A stretch of DNA of 64,000 nt, from NCBI GenBank assembly GCA_965212525.1, contig CBDBVC010000009.1, positions 41,176 to 105,175 on the forward strand, given 5' to 3'. The DNA comes from SZUA-38 sp965212525. GTDB lineage: Bacteria; Pseudomonadota; Gammaproteobacteria; Xanthomonadales; SZUA-38. Positions 17,317 to 26,682 of this stretch are shown piece after piece. The stretch's first letter is position 1. Every line of letters begins with the position of its first letter. Under the pieces are notes generated by a model. It was not told where the DNA came from and did no database searches. It saw only the letters and a program-made list of their open reading frames with translations. A program made the position numbers and the translations under genes.

Positions 17317-19851
17317 TTGAAGAACAGATTGATAGAACTGGCTACCGGCAGGCCGCTTGCTGTCTATGGCATCGTGATTGTGCTGGTGCTGTTGCTGGGT
17401 TCACAGATCCCGCGCATTCATATTGATACCGATCCGGAAAACATGCTGCCGCCCGATCAACCGGATCGGGTGTTTCACAATGAGGTGGAACAGCGTTTCA
17501 GCCTGCACGATGCCCTGGTCGTCGGTGTGGTCAACAGGACACATCCGGATGGTATCTACAATACTGAGACACTGGCAAAGCTTCACCGCCTGTCGACCGA
17601 GATCCTGGCCATGGAGGGTGTCATCCGGCCTGATCTGATGTCACTATCGGAAGTGGACAATATTCGGGGTACAGGTGGCAGCATCCGATTCGAATGGATG
17701 ATGAAGCAGGCACCGGTCACCGAGGCGCAGTCCCTGTCCATACGTGAGAATGTGTCCCGGCTTCCGATGCTGGTCAATACGCTGGTTTCCGGCGATGGCC
17801 GTGCCGCGGCCATTTATGTGCCGATCAGCAGCAAGGATCTGAGTTATCCAATGTCGCTGAAAATCAGGGCCATCATGGATTCGATGCCTGGTACGGATGA
17901 GTTTCATATTGCCGGGCTACCCGTCGCCGAGGATACCTTCGGTCACGAGATGTTTGTGCAGATGGGCATCAGTGCACCACTGGCCGGTGTCATGATCTTT
18001 ATCCTGATGTGGTGGTTTTTCCGCAATGTTCGTCTGATCGTGGCACCCATGATCGTGGCAATGGCCACGGTGATTGCCACCATGGGATTGCTGATCGGTG
18101 CCGGTTTCACTGTGCACATCATGAGCTCGATGATACCCATCTTCCTGATGCCCATCGCCGTGGTGGATTCGGTGCATATCCTGTCTGAGTTCGCCGATCG
18201 CTATGATCCGGAAGAGGGTACCGAGGCCGTCATCCGCAAGGTGGTTGGACACCTCTACCGTCCCATGCTGTTCACTTCGGTGACCTCTGCAGTCGGATTT
18301 GCCTCACTGCTGCTGACACCGATTCCACCGGTTCAGGTCTTTGGTGCCTTTGTGGCATTCGGCATACTGCTTGCCTTCATACTGACCATCGTCTTCATAC
18401 CGGCCTATCTTATGCGCATGACGCCGGCCCAGCTCAGCAACCTGTCACGTCTCAAGCCCGGTGCAGATGCAGACAGCCTGCTGGCACGTTTTGTCAGGCG
18501 TCTGGGTGGTTTTGCATTTGCCCGCGTGGCACTGATCGTTGTTGCCATGGCAGCAGTGCTGGTGGCCAGTGTGCTCGGCGTGCAGAAGATCGAGATCAAT
18601 GACAATCCGGTGCGCTGGTTCAAATCCAGCCATCAGGTTCGCATTGCCGATCGAGTGCTGAACGAGCATTTCGCCGGTACCTATGATGCCTTTCTGGTAC
18701 TCGAGCATGAGGACCCGACACTGACGCAGTCGTTGCAGGACAGGGCTGCCGAACTGAAGCCGAAGCTGGCCGCTTATCCCGATGTTGTCTCGGCGCTGGA
18801 CAGGTTGACTGCCTCCCCGGCAGCACAGGATCTCGATCCCTTGCTGCTGGCTGTGGACGATGCACTGTTCGATGCTGCGGTAGAGGACGAGGCTGTGCTG
18901 GCAGAGCTGATGCAGCTGACTGAACAGACGCAGTCATCACTGCGCTACTTCCAGCAGCCCGATTCCGTCAGGCTGATCGATTCGCTGCAGAAGGTGATGC
19001 AGGATACCGGTCTGGTGGGTAAATCCACCTCGCTTTCCGACGCCGTCAAGGTGGTCAATCGCGAACTGCGCAGCGGCGAAGCAGCGGACTTTGTGATTCC
19101 CGACACTCAACCTGCCGTGGCACAGACGCTGTTGCAGTACCAGTCGTCTCACCGGCCGCATGATCTGTGGCACACGGTGACGCCAGATTACAATTCTGTC
19201 GCCATCTGGCTGCAGCTTCGCTCGGGTGACAATCAGGACATGAGCGCCGTGACCGAAGCAGTCAATCAATGGCTTGATCAGCATCCCCTGCCGCAAGGTG
19301 TGACTGCCCGCTGGGCCGGCAAGACCTATATCAACGTGGTCTGGCAGCAGGCCATGGTGAATGGCATGTTCAACAGCCTGCTGGGGGCCTTCGCTGCGGT
19401 ATTCATCATGATGGTGCTGCTGTTCCGGTCGATCCGGCTCGGCTTGCTGGCGATGGTGCCGCTGCTGCTGACCATACTCGGTGCCTATGGCCTTATCGGC
19501 TGGATGGGCAAGGACTACGACATGCCCATTGCCGTGCTCTCTTCGCTGTCGCTGGGACTTTCGATCGATTTTGCCATCCATTTCATACAGCGGCTACGCG
19601 AACTGCAGCAGCAATGCGGTAATCTGCGTGAGGCGATTTCCCGGGTGTTCGAGGAACCTGCCCGGGCCATCAGTCGCAATGCCATCGTGATCGGGCTTGG
19701 TTTCACGCCACTGTTTTTTGCCCCACTGATTCCCTATGTCACAGTCGGTACATTCATGGTGCTGATCATGCTGATCTCGGCCATCGCCACACTGGTGATG
19801 CTGCCCGCATTGTGGCGACTGGTGATCGGAGACAACAAGGCAGCGTCATGA
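17317..19851 (+). CDS. RND/MMPL-superfamily transporter
   Basis: 844 residues from a TTG at 17317 (GGGCAGGA upstream). The layout is one N-terminal membrane helix (VYGIVIVLVLLLGSQIP), a periplasmic domain, a block of five helices with a sterol-sensing-like pattern (VMIFILMWWFFRNVRL to FIPAYLMRM), a second helix (RVALIVVAMAAVLVASVLG), a second periplasmic domain, and a last block of five helices. This is the MMPL/HpnN-like plan, distinct from tripartite AcrB pumps. Such proteins move lipids or hydrophobic compounds out of the inner membrane. It heads an operon with a LolA-like protein and an outer-membrane barrel. Confidence 0.9.
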   Translation: MKNRLIELATGRPLAVYGIVIVLVLLLGSQIPRIHIDTDPENMLPPDQPDRVFHNEVEQRFSLHDALVVGVVNRTHPDGIYNTETLAKLHRLSTEILAMEGVIRPDLMSLSEVDNIRGTGGSIRFEWMMKQAPVTEAQSLSIRENVSRLPMLVNTLVSGDGRAAAIYVPISSKDLSYPMSLKIRAIMDSMPGTDEFHIAGLPVAEDTFGHEMFVQMGISAPLAGVMIFILMWWFFRNVRLIVAPMIVAMATVIATMGLLIGAGFTVHIMSSMIPIFLMPIAVVDSVHILSEFADRYDPEEGTEAVIRKVVGHLYRPMLFTSVTSAVGFASLLLTPIPPVQVFGAFVAFGILLAFILTIVFIPAYLMRMTPAQLSNLSRLKPGADADSLLARFVRRLGGFAFARVALIVVAMAAVLVASVLGVQKIEINDNPVRWFKSSHQVRIADRVLNEHFAGTYDAFLVLEHEDPTLTQSLQDRAAELKPKLAAYPDVVSALDRLTASPAAQDLDPLLLAVDDALFDAAVEDEAVLAELMQLTEQTQSSLRYFQQPDSVRLIDSLQKVMQDTGLVGKSTSLSDAVKVVNRELRSGEAADFVIPDTQPAVAQTLLQYQSSHRPHDLWHTVTPDYNSVAIWLQLRSGDNQDMSAVTEAVNQWLDQHPLPQGVTARWAGKTYINVVWQQAMVNGMFNSLLGAFAAVFIMMVLLFRSIRLGLLAMVPLLLTILGAYGLIGWMGKDYDMPIAVLSSLSLGLSIDFAIHFIQRLRELQQQCGNLREAISRVFEEPARAISRNAIVIGLGFTPLFFAPLIPYVTVGTFMVLIMLISAIATLVMLPALWRLVIGDNKAAS

Positions 19852-19873
19852 GACGGTGCCAGGAGTTAAACCC

Positions 19874-20680
19874 ATGATTTCAATGAACAGAATTGCTTTG
19901 TCACTGTGTTTGCTGGCGCCACTGGCATCAACACAGGCGACTGAACTGGACGCCGATGAAATCGTCCGGCGTGCCAATACGGCCATGTACTATGCCGGTG
20001 ATGATCGCCGCACCGAGACTCGCATGCTGATCACCGACGGACAGGGTCGCACGCAGCGCCGTCAGTTTACCTCGCTGCGCCAGGATCTCGAGGAGGGTGG
20101 AGAACAGAACATGCTGGTGGTGTTTTCTCAGCCTTCGGATGTCAGGGGTACTGTTTACCTTGTGAAAAAGCACCCGGGTGCCGATGATGACCGATGGCTT
20201 TATCTGCCTGGCTTGGATCTGGTCAAGCGCATTTCGGCAGGTGACAAGCGCACCAGTTTTGTCGGTGCACATTCGTTCTATGAGGATGTTTCGGGGCGCT
20301 GGCTGGAGGATGACGAGCATCAGCTGATAGAGACCACTGACGAGTACTATGTGCTGCAGCATACACCCAGGGATGGCAACAGCGTGGAGTTCACCGACTA
20401 CACTACCTGGATAGATCGAGAAACCTTCCTGCCGATGAAAACCGAATACCGCAATGAAACCGGCAGCGTTTACAGACGCGTCGAAGTGATGGCGGTGCAG
20501 ACAATCCAGGAAAACCCCACCATCTCGCGCTGCCTGGTGAGTGATCTGGAAACCGGTGGTACAACCGAGATCCGAATGCGATGGGCGGAATACGACCAGA
20601 ACCTGCCACAAAGTCTGTTCACCGAACGTTCGCTGCGCCAGCCACCGCGTGACTGGCTCAAGCCTGCCACGGACAAGTGA
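19874..20680 (+). CDS. Outer membrane lipoprotein-sorting (LolA-like) protein
   Basis: 268 residues from the ATG at 19874, which has AGGAG 8 bp upstream; the earlier in-frame ATG at 19856 lacks this. The signal peptide ends near TQA-TEL. Features of the LolA-like family linked to RND transporters are LDADEIVRRANTAMYY, then DRWLYLPGLDLVKRIS, SFVGAHSFYEDVSGR and TTWIDRETFLPMKTEYR. It is expected to be a periplasmic half-barrel that carries a lipid or other hydrophobic molecule. It follows the RND gene after 22 bp and precedes the barrel gene by 7 bp. Confidence 0.87.
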   Translation: MISMNRIALSLCLLAPLASTQATELDADEIVRRANTAMYYAGDDRRTETRMLITDGQGRTQRRQFTSLRQDLEEGGEQNMLVVFSQPSDVRGTVYLVKKHPGADDDRWLYLPGLDLVKRISAGDKRTSFVGAHSFYEDVSGRWLEDDEHQLIETTDEYYVLQHTPRDGNSVEFTDYTTWIDRETFLPMKTEYRNETGSVYRRVEVMAVQTIQENPTISRCLVSDLETGGTTEIRMRWAEYDQNLPQSLFTERSLRQPPRDWLKPATDK

Positions 20681-20687
20681 CAGGCTG

Positions 20688-22028
20688 ATGAGTCGCTGGC
20701 TCTGTGTGTTGCTTGTGGCTGTGCTTGCACAGCTGCCGGTGTCTGCTGACAGTACGAGGCAGTTGTCGCAATCAACGGACACTGCTGGAGAAACGTCAGG
20801 ACCGGATGAAGACAGCTGGGACGAGGACTGGGAGGACGACTGGGGCGGTGAGTGGGATGATGATGCAAGCGCACTGTTCAGAGGCTTCGTCGAACTGGCT
20901 CTGGGCGGACGGCTGGGCAGTAATACGATACCTGATCGCAGAGGCACACTGCGGGAGCTCAGGCTGAGGCTGGAAGCCGAGCAGCCCATCGGTAGCCTCT
21001 CCACCAGTTTCAAGGCCGATCTCTGGCGCGATGAGATCCTGGCCGAAACGGACTACAAGATTCGGGAGACCAGTCTGTCGTTCAGTCCGCATGCAAGCAC
21101 GGATGTCAAGATCGGGCGGCAGGTGCTGACCTGGGGCACGGGCGACCTGATATTTGTCAATGACCTGTTTCCAAAGGATTTTTCCTATTTTTCCGGACGC
21201 GATGACGAGTATCTGAAAGCCCCGTCCGATGCGCTGCGTCTGAGTTTCTACAGTGATCTCACCAATCTGGATCTGGTCTCGATTCCCCGATTCGCCGCCG
21301 ATGAATTCTTTACCGGCGAACGGTTTTCGATATTTGATGCGAGCCAGCAAGGCATCAGTGCACCCGAGCCGCCGATCCGTGCGCGACGGCCATCCGGGAG
21401 CGAAACTGCCTTAAGACTGCACCGTCAGCTTGGCAGCACAGAAGTTGCCTTGTACGCCTTCGATGGCTACTACAAGACACCAACACGGATGCTCGACAGT
21501 GGTGAGCTCGGTTTTGCACCTCTGCGCTCCTGGGGTGCCAGCCTGCGTCGACCGCTCGGTTCAGGGATCGGCAACCTCGAGTTTGCCCGCTACGTCTCGC
21601 GACTGGACAGAAACGGAACTGATCCGGTCCTGCCCAATGACAGCTGGCGCTTGTTGCTGGGCTATGAGCGCGAGCTGGTCACCAACCTGACAGCGGCATT
21701 CCAGTACCAGCTCGATCTCATCGATGACCACGATGCATTACTGGCCAATTCACCACAACCCGGATTCGAGCCAGAAGAGGAGCGGCATCTGCTGGCGACA
21801 CGGCTGACCTGGCGCACCCGACAGGATAACCTGATCTGGACCCTGTTCACCTTTTATTCGCCGACAGATGATGACTACCACGTCAGGGCTCAGGCCAGCT
21901 ATCGCTACACTGACCGCTGGCAAGGGTGGCTGGGGTTGAATCTGTTCGGTGGTCAGAACGATCACACCCAGCTGGGACAACTGGAAGACAACAGTAATCT
22001 GTTCGTCAGGTTGAGGAGAAACTTTTGA
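20688..22028 (+). CDS. Outer-membrane beta-barrel protein (DUF1302-like) with an acidic, Trp-rich N-terminal segment
   Basis: 446 residues from the ATG at 20688; a longer frame from 20541 would overlap the LolA-like gene. After the signal peptide (VLLVAVLAQLPVSA), residues about 40-60 form a striking run of Asp/Glu with regularly spaced Trp (DSWDEDWEDDWGGEWDDD). The rest is barrel-like, with IGRQVLTWGTGDLIFVND as seen in DUF1302 proteins, and ends in RRNF (terminal Phe). It is likely the outer-membrane end of a lipid/hydrophobe export route formed with the two genes before it. Regulation by the divergent sulfane-sulfur-type repressor is inferred. Confidence 0.82.
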   Translation: MSRWLCVLLVAVLAQLPVSADSTRQLSQSTDTAGETSGPDEDSWDEDWEDDWGGEWDDDASALFRGFVELALGGRLGSNTIPDRRGTLRELRLRLEAEQPIGSLSTSFKADLWRDEILAETDYKIRETSLSFSPHASTDVKIGRQVLTWGTGDLIFVNDLFPKDFSYFSGRDDEYLKAPSDALRLSFYSDLTNLDLVSIPRFAADEFFTGERFSIFDASQQGISAPEPPIRARRPSGSETALRLHRQLGSTEVALYAFDGYYKTPTRMLDSGELGFAPLRSWGASLRRPLGSGIGNLEFARYVSRLDRNGTDPVLPNDSWRLLLGYERELVTNLTAAFQYQLDLIDDHDALLANSPQPGFEPEEERHLLATRLTWRTRQDNLIWTLFTFYSPTDDDYHVRAQASYRYTDRWQGWLGLNLFGGQNDHTQLGQLEDNSNLFVRLRRNF

Positions 22029-22207
22029 ATGTCAGGGCTGCATGAGGCTGCAAAACTGAAGCAGGAACTATGCCTTGCCTGATCAGTAGCAAGCCAGCGT
22101 TCGTGTCTGGCATGGATACCTTCGGGATCAGTTGACAGAACGTTGACCAAATCACATTGCAAAAGCAGGCGTCGATTATTAAGCTGATCAGTCCGGAAGC
22201 ACGCCAT

Positions 22208-24091
22208 ATGGACACCATGAGCAGTACTGTTGAAGATGTCATTGACAATGAGCCGCTGCGCGAAATTGACCGCTCATGGCTGCACAGTGCCATTGTTTCG
22301 GGCATTCAGCGGGTCATTACCCAGCGCAAGGAGCTGAACCGGATCAATGTGTTTCCGGTCGCCGACAGCGATACCGGCACCAACCTGGCATTGAGCATGA
22401 AATCCATACTTGCTGCCATGAATGATTACCAGGACGACAACCTGCCCAATCTTCTGGAACGAGTGGCCGATTCTGCACTGGATGGTGCACGCGGTAATTC
22501 CGGTGCCATCTTTGCCCAGTTCTGGGTTGGTTTTTCCGAATCCATATCCGAATCCAACACCATGGATGCCTCGGCGCTGGCCAATGCCGTGTTCGAGGGC
22601 TCGCGAAGTGCACACGGTGCCATTGCCAACCCGGTTGACGGTACCATGCTGTCGGTGATGCGTGATTGCGGCAATGCGATCCGGCACGCGGTTTCATCGG
22701 GTATTCACGGTATTGCAGAGTTGCTCAAACAAACGCTTGAAAGAACCCGTGAATCGCTGGCTTCCACTACCGAACTGCTTGATGTACTGAAACAGGCCGG
22801 TGTGGTCGATGCCGGTGCACTCGGATTTGTCGAATTTCTTACCGGTTTCACCCACTATGCCAGCAGCGGCTCGGTTATCGAGGCCAGTCAGGCAGACATG
22901 AACGCCATCGACGATGGTGGTGAGGATGATCTGGGCTTTACCGGTGAGGGCACACTGGATCACCGCTTCTGCAGCGAATGCGTGGTGACCGGTTCACATC
23001 TTGACCGGCGCAAGCTGCATGACCGACTGGTTGCAATCGATTCAAGTTCACTGGTGATCGCCGGCACACGCAACAAGCTTCGCGTACACGTGCATGTGAA
23101 CAACCCAGCCGAGCTGTTCCTGATCTGTGAAGAATTCGGCGAGGTTAGCTCGCAGAAGGCCGATGACATGCAGCGCCAGTCCGAAATGGGACAACACAAG
23201 AAACAGCGCGTTGCCGTGATAACCGATACCGGTGCTGATCTGCCTGATGAAGAGCTGGAACGACTCAATATCCATCTGGTGCCGCTCAGAGTCAATCTGC
23301 AGGACCGACAGTACATGGACAAGATCTCACTCTCGAGCGAGGAGTACTACGATCTGCTCAAGACCGCCAGCGAATACCCGACCACTTCGCAGCCGCCACC
23401 GGGGGATTACCGGCGTCAGTTCGAATTCCTGATTTCGCATTACACCTCTGTCATCTGTCTATGTGTTTCGGCGAAGCTGAGTGGAACCTGGCAGGCAGCC
23501 AGCGGTGCGGCGCAACGGGTCGACCGTGATCATGTCACCGCCTATGACACCATGACAGCGTCAACGGGACAGGGCCTGATGACGATGTGGGCGGCCGAGG
23601 CGGCACACCTGAAACTGGACAGTGAACGAATTCTCGAGGGGCTCAACATGATCCGCGGCCACACCCGCACCTTTGCCGTATTGTCTGATCTGGCCTCGAT
23701 TGTCCGCGGCGGCCGCATGCCTGGCTGGGTCAAGCGCGTTGCCGACCTCTTTCGTATCCGGCCGGTGATCTGCAGCACCGAGGACGGCGTGATCAAGCCG
23801 GCCGGCTTCGTGTTCAAGGGCGGTAACATGACGGTTCGCTTTGCGCGCTGGCTGCTGAAACGACTGGATCATGACAAGGCCTATCGATTGCTGATTGCCC
23901 ACTGCGACTGTGAGCGCGAAGGGCGCATGCTGAAAAATTCGCTGGTGAGTCAGCTGCCGATGGTGCACTCGGCCCTGCTGTGTTCGGCCGGGGCGGCCAT
24001 TGGTGCGCATGCCGGACCGGGCTCACTGGTGATCGGCGTTCAGGAGTACATCTCTCCGGAAGACTGGCTGAGTCAGTCGAAGAAATCATGA
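22208..24091 (+). CDS. Fused fatty-acid kinase: DAK2 (FakA-like) kinase and DegV (FakB-like) binding domain
   Basis: 627 residues from the ATG at 22208 (GGAAG upstream); a non-ATG start at 22157 is possible. Residues about 20-200 are a DhaL/DAK2 kinase domain with the Mg-ATP motif NVFPVADSDTGTNLALSM and LDGARGNSGAIFAQF. About 250-325 is the FakA middle domain (FCSECVVTGSHLD, then LRVHVHVNNPAELF). About 340-625 is a complete DegV domain (VAVITDTGADLP, TSQPPPGDY, ISPEDW near the end) that would hold the fatty acid. FakA phosphorylates the fatty acid held by FakB; here both are in one chain. The ATGA overlap with plsY joins acyl-phosphate production to its consumer. Confidence 0.88.
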   Translation: MDTMSSTVEDVIDNEPLREIDRSWLHSAIVSGIQRVITQRKELNRINVFPVADSDTGTNLALSMKSILAAMNDYQDDNLPNLLERVADSALDGARGNSGAIFAQFWVGFSESISESNTMDASALANAVFEGSRSAHGAIANPVDGTMLSVMRDCGNAIRHAVSSGIHGIAELLKQTLERTRESLASTTELLDVLKQAGVVDAGALGFVEFLTGFTHYASSGSVIEASQADMNAIDDGGEDDLGFTGEGTLDHRFCSECVVTGSHLDRRKLHDRLVAIDSSSLVIAGTRNKLRVHVHVNNPAELFLICEEFGEVSSQKADDMQRQSEMGQHKKQRVAVITDTGADLPDEELERLNIHLVPLRVNLQDRQYMDKISLSSEEYYDLLKTASEYPTTSQPPPGDYRRQFEFLISHYTSVICLCVSAKLSGTWQAASGAAQRVDRDHVTAYDTMTASTGQGLMTMWAAEAAHLKLDSERILEGLNMIRGHTRTFAVLSDLASIVRGGRMPGWVKRVADLFRIRPVICSTEDGVIKPAGFVFKGGNMTVRFARWLLKRLDHDKAYRLLIAHCDCEREGRMLKNSLVSQLPMVHSALLCSAGAAIGAHAGPGSLVIGVQEYISPEDWLSQSKKS

Positions 24092-24756
24092 GCGCGCTGC
24101 TGATACAACTGCTGATTGCCTATCTGCTGGGCTCGATATCCGGATCACTGGTTATTGGCAAGCTCAAGCAGGTTGACATACGAACCCAGGGCAGCGGAAA
24201 CGCCGGCGGCACCAATGCGCTGCGCACGCAGGGCTTCCTGTTCGCACTGCTGGTGGTAGTCATCGATATCGGCAAGGGCGTGGTGGCCACCATGATGGTA
24301 CCGGACTGGATCCTGGTGAACGTTGCTGCCGATGAACTCTATCCCAGACTCGCCGTCGCATCGGCCTGTGGCATAGCGGCAATAGTTGGTCACATGTATC
24401 CGCTGTACTTCGGTTTCAGGGGCGGCAAGGGTGGTGCCACCACACTGGGCTCACTGTTCGGCATTGCGCCGTGGCTGGTTCTGGTGGTCACACTGGCCTG
24501 GTGTCTGTGTCTGTTGCTGACAGGCTACGTTGGTGTCTCGACCGTGCTGGCGGCCATCAGCATGATTCCGGCAGCACTGTACGGTTATTCACAAACCGTG
24601 CTGTTTTTCACCATCGCTGCAGCCGTTCTTGTTACTTTTGCTCACCGCAGCAATCTTCAGCGCATGCGAAACGGCGAGGAACATCAGGTACGGAACCGTC
24701 TTGTTCCACTGCTCGGACGCAACCGTACTGTCAGAAATAATCAGTCGGGCGAATAG
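24088..24756 (+). CDS. plsY: Acyl-phosphate:glycerol-3-phosphate acyltransferase PlsY
   Basis: 222 residues from the ATG at 24088, which overlaps the stop of the fused kinase gene (ATGA). PlsY motifs are SISGSLVIGKL, the catalytic GSGNAGGTNALR, and the glycerol phosphate/acyl phosphate loop GFRGGKGGATTLG. Five membrane helices are visible. It acylates glycerol-3-phosphate using acyl-phosphate at the inner membrane. Coupling to the Fak-like fusion is the point of interest. A C-terminal tail of about 20 charged residues (after HRSNLQRMRNGEE) is longer than in most PlsY proteins. Confidence 0.95.
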   Translation: MSALLIQLLIAYLLGSISGSLVIGKLKQVDIRTQGSGNAGGTNALRTQGFLFALLVVVIDIGKGVVATMMVPDWILVNVAADELYPRLAVASACGIAAIVGHMYPLYFGFRGGKGGATTLGSLFGIAPWLVLVVTLAWCLCLLLTGYVGVSTVLAAISMIPAALYGYSQTVLFFTIAAAVLVTFAHRSNLQRMRNGEEHQVRNRLVPLLGRNRTVRNNQSGE

Positions 24757-24759
24757 GGA

Positions 24760-25746
24760 GTGCAGCAGATCCGCGAGCTCGTTGCTGCGATACAGTCATC
24801 ACAACCAGGCACGGTTGATTCCATCAGTGAGGTGCTCGGCTCAAAGCCAGAAGACGTTCATTCAGCAATTGAGTGGCTTCGATCCACCGGGATTGAGATC
24901 ACGCGAGCCGGCGACGGCAGCCTCAGGCTGCTGTCAGACATATCCCTGTTATCAAACGAAGCAGTGCGTTGTCAGCTGGACGATACCAGCAGTCGACTGC
25001 TCGGTTCTCTGCATATTCTTGATGTGATCGATTCGACCAGTGACTGGCTCAAATCCATCAAGTCGATGTCACGTGTACCTGGCGAAGTGTGTCTGGCAGA
25101 GTTTCAGCGTAGCGGACGTGGACGTCATGGCAGGCAATGGCAATCGGCCTATGGTTCAGGCCTGTGTCTGTCGATCAGCTGGTGCCTGTCGAATGATGCC
25201 AGCAGCGTGTCCGGCCTGTCTCTCGCCATGGCTGTGGCGGTCAGTCGATTCCTGAGTCAGCTGGGAATGTTCGATCATCAGCTGAAGTGGCCCAACGATG
25301 TGCTGATCGGTGACAGGAAGCTGGCCGGGATTCTGGTTGAGATTGTGGAGGCCACGAAAAAGCAGACAGACGTGGTGATCGGCATAGGCATGAATGTTCA
25401 TCAGCCGGGCAGGGTTCACGATCAGGTCGACCGCCCGATGGTTGATCTGAGCACAACCATGCCAGACAATACACTCGACAGAAGTCAGCTTGCCGGCTTG
25501 CTGATCCATCATTGCCTGATGGTGCTGCACGAATTCACGCACAACGGTTTCGACAGCCTTCGAGACGAATGGCAACAGCGTGACGCATTACGGGGCAGGC
25601 ATGTCCGCATGAAATACGGAGACAACAGCCTTGAGGGCAGGGCCAGCGGAATCAGCGCCTGCGGAAAACTCAGGCTGGATACGGCACAGGGCCTGGTGGA
25701 ACTTTCAGGGGGTGAAGTGTCCATTGTCAGGACGGGCAGGGAATGA
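24760..25746 (+). CDS. birA: Bifunctional biotin-protein ligase / biotin operon repressor BirA
   Basis: 328 residues from the GTG at 24760, right after the plsY stop. A short winged helix (residues 1-65, SISEVLGSKPEDVHSAIEWL) precedes the ligase domain with GRGRHGRQWQSAYGSGLCLS (biotinyl-AMP loop), KWPNDVLIGDRKLAGILVE and VIGIGMNVHQ. The C-terminal domain (about 275-328) is present. It attaches biotin to carboxylase and represses biotin genes. The type III pantothenate kinase gene that often follows birA is absent; a SPOR gene comes instead. Confidence 0.95.
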   Translation: MQQIRELVAAIQSSQPGTVDSISEVLGSKPEDVHSAIEWLRSTGIEITRAGDGSLRLLSDISLLSNEAVRCQLDDTSSRLLGSLHILDVIDSTSDWLKSIKSMSRVPGEVCLAEFQRSGRGRHGRQWQSAYGSGLCLSISWCLSNDASSVSGLSLAMAVAVSRFLSQLGMFDHQLKWPNDVLIGDRKLAGILVEIVEATKKQTDVVIGIGMNVHQPGRVHDQVDRPMVDLSTTMPDNTLDRSQLAGLLIHHCLMVLHEFTHNGFDSLRDEWQQRDALRGRHVRMKYGDNSLEGRASGISACGKLRLDTAQGLVELSGGEVSIVRTGRE

Positions 25747-25856
25747 ACAGTGTGGTCACTTGAGGGCCACTGATCACCAATGAGTCGACTCAGAACGATG
25801 CAGCGATGCACCAGCTCACAATCTGAAACAGCAGCAAAGTCGGAGTACTCACGGTC

Positions 25857-26513
25857 GTGAAAAGCTTCGTCAAACTGCTGTTCTTCACCGTGCTGGCCAT
25901 CAATATTGGCTACTACGCCGTGCGTGGCATGAATGCCAAACCACCTGAGCGTGTGATCTCGGTCACCGCACCTGGTGTGCCAAAACTGGTACTGATACGT
26001 GAACGCGAGCAGGATCTGCTCTCAACCGAGGGCGATCTGGGCAATGGCAGCACGACCGGCTGTTACGAGATTGGTCCGTTTCGCACGCAGTCCGACCTGC
26101 GTGTCGCCTTCAACCAGCTGGCACCTGTGATCAAGCGATCTCGCCAGCGTCAGGAAGTGCGCAATATCGACCGTGGGTTCTGGGTCTATCTGCCCGCCAT
26201 GCAGTCAAGAAACGAGGCGCTCAATGTGGCCCGCGAACTGTCACAGATCGGTTTGCAGGATTATTACGTGGTTACTGCCGGCACCAACGAGAATACCATT
26301 TCCATGGGGCTCTATCGCGATGAGGAAAACGCACGCAAGAGGCAGGGTGCACTGGTGCGACTGGGTTACGAGGCACAGATGAGCCGACGTCTCGAAGAGA
26401 CGCTGGTCTACTGGCTCGACTACCGCGAGAATGAACCCGGCGACAGCCGCTGGCGACAAATCATTGCCGGACGCCAGAACATCGACCGAAAGCCCATCCC
26501 CTGTTTCAAGTAG
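25857..26513 (+). CDS. Membrane-anchored SPOR-domain protein
   Basis: 218 residues from a GTG at 25857 (GGAG 11 bp upstream). One N-terminal membrane helix (LFFTVLAINIGYYAVRG) is followed by a linker and a SPOR-like domain (about 70-180): CYEIGPFRTQSDLRVAFNQL, then GFWVYLPAMQSRNEALNVARELS and GLYRDEENARKRQGALVRLGY. SPOR domains bind denuded peptidoglycan, often at the septum. A SPOR protein after birA (usually with a pantothenate kinase gene between) is a known gammaproteobacterial layout; here the kinase gene is missing and the gap is 110 bp. Confidence 0.8.
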   Translation: MKSFVKLLFFTVLAINIGYYAVRGMNAKPPERVISVTAPGVPKLVLIREREQDLLSTEGDLGNGSTTGCYEIGPFRTQSDLRVAFNQLAPVIKRSRQRQEVRNIDRGFWVYLPAMQSRNEALNVARELSQIGLQDYYVVTAGTNENTISMGLYRDEENARKRQGALVRLGYEAQMSRRLEETLVYWLDYRENEPGDSRWRQIIAGRQNIDRKPIPCFK

Positions 26514-26682
26514 TCAATCTGCTGATCTGAAAACGATCAGGATGCCATCATTTTCCTTGCGCGATCAGGCGCTTGTATTAATTCAATCAATCTTCGTGAG
26601 ATCACATCACAACACCGGCATGGCGGGGCCGCGCAGCGGCAAGGCAGGCAACTGATGTGTCATCAGTGGGTCCGCGGTTCGA

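Noticed and set aside
18937..19581. His-rich open frame antisense to the RND transporter
   Set aside because: It is the complement of membrane-helix codons, lacks a ribosome site and shows no family features.
19928..21013. 361-codon open frame antisense to the LolA-like and barrel genes
   Set aside because: Spans two real genes and their junction; Ser-rich shadow.
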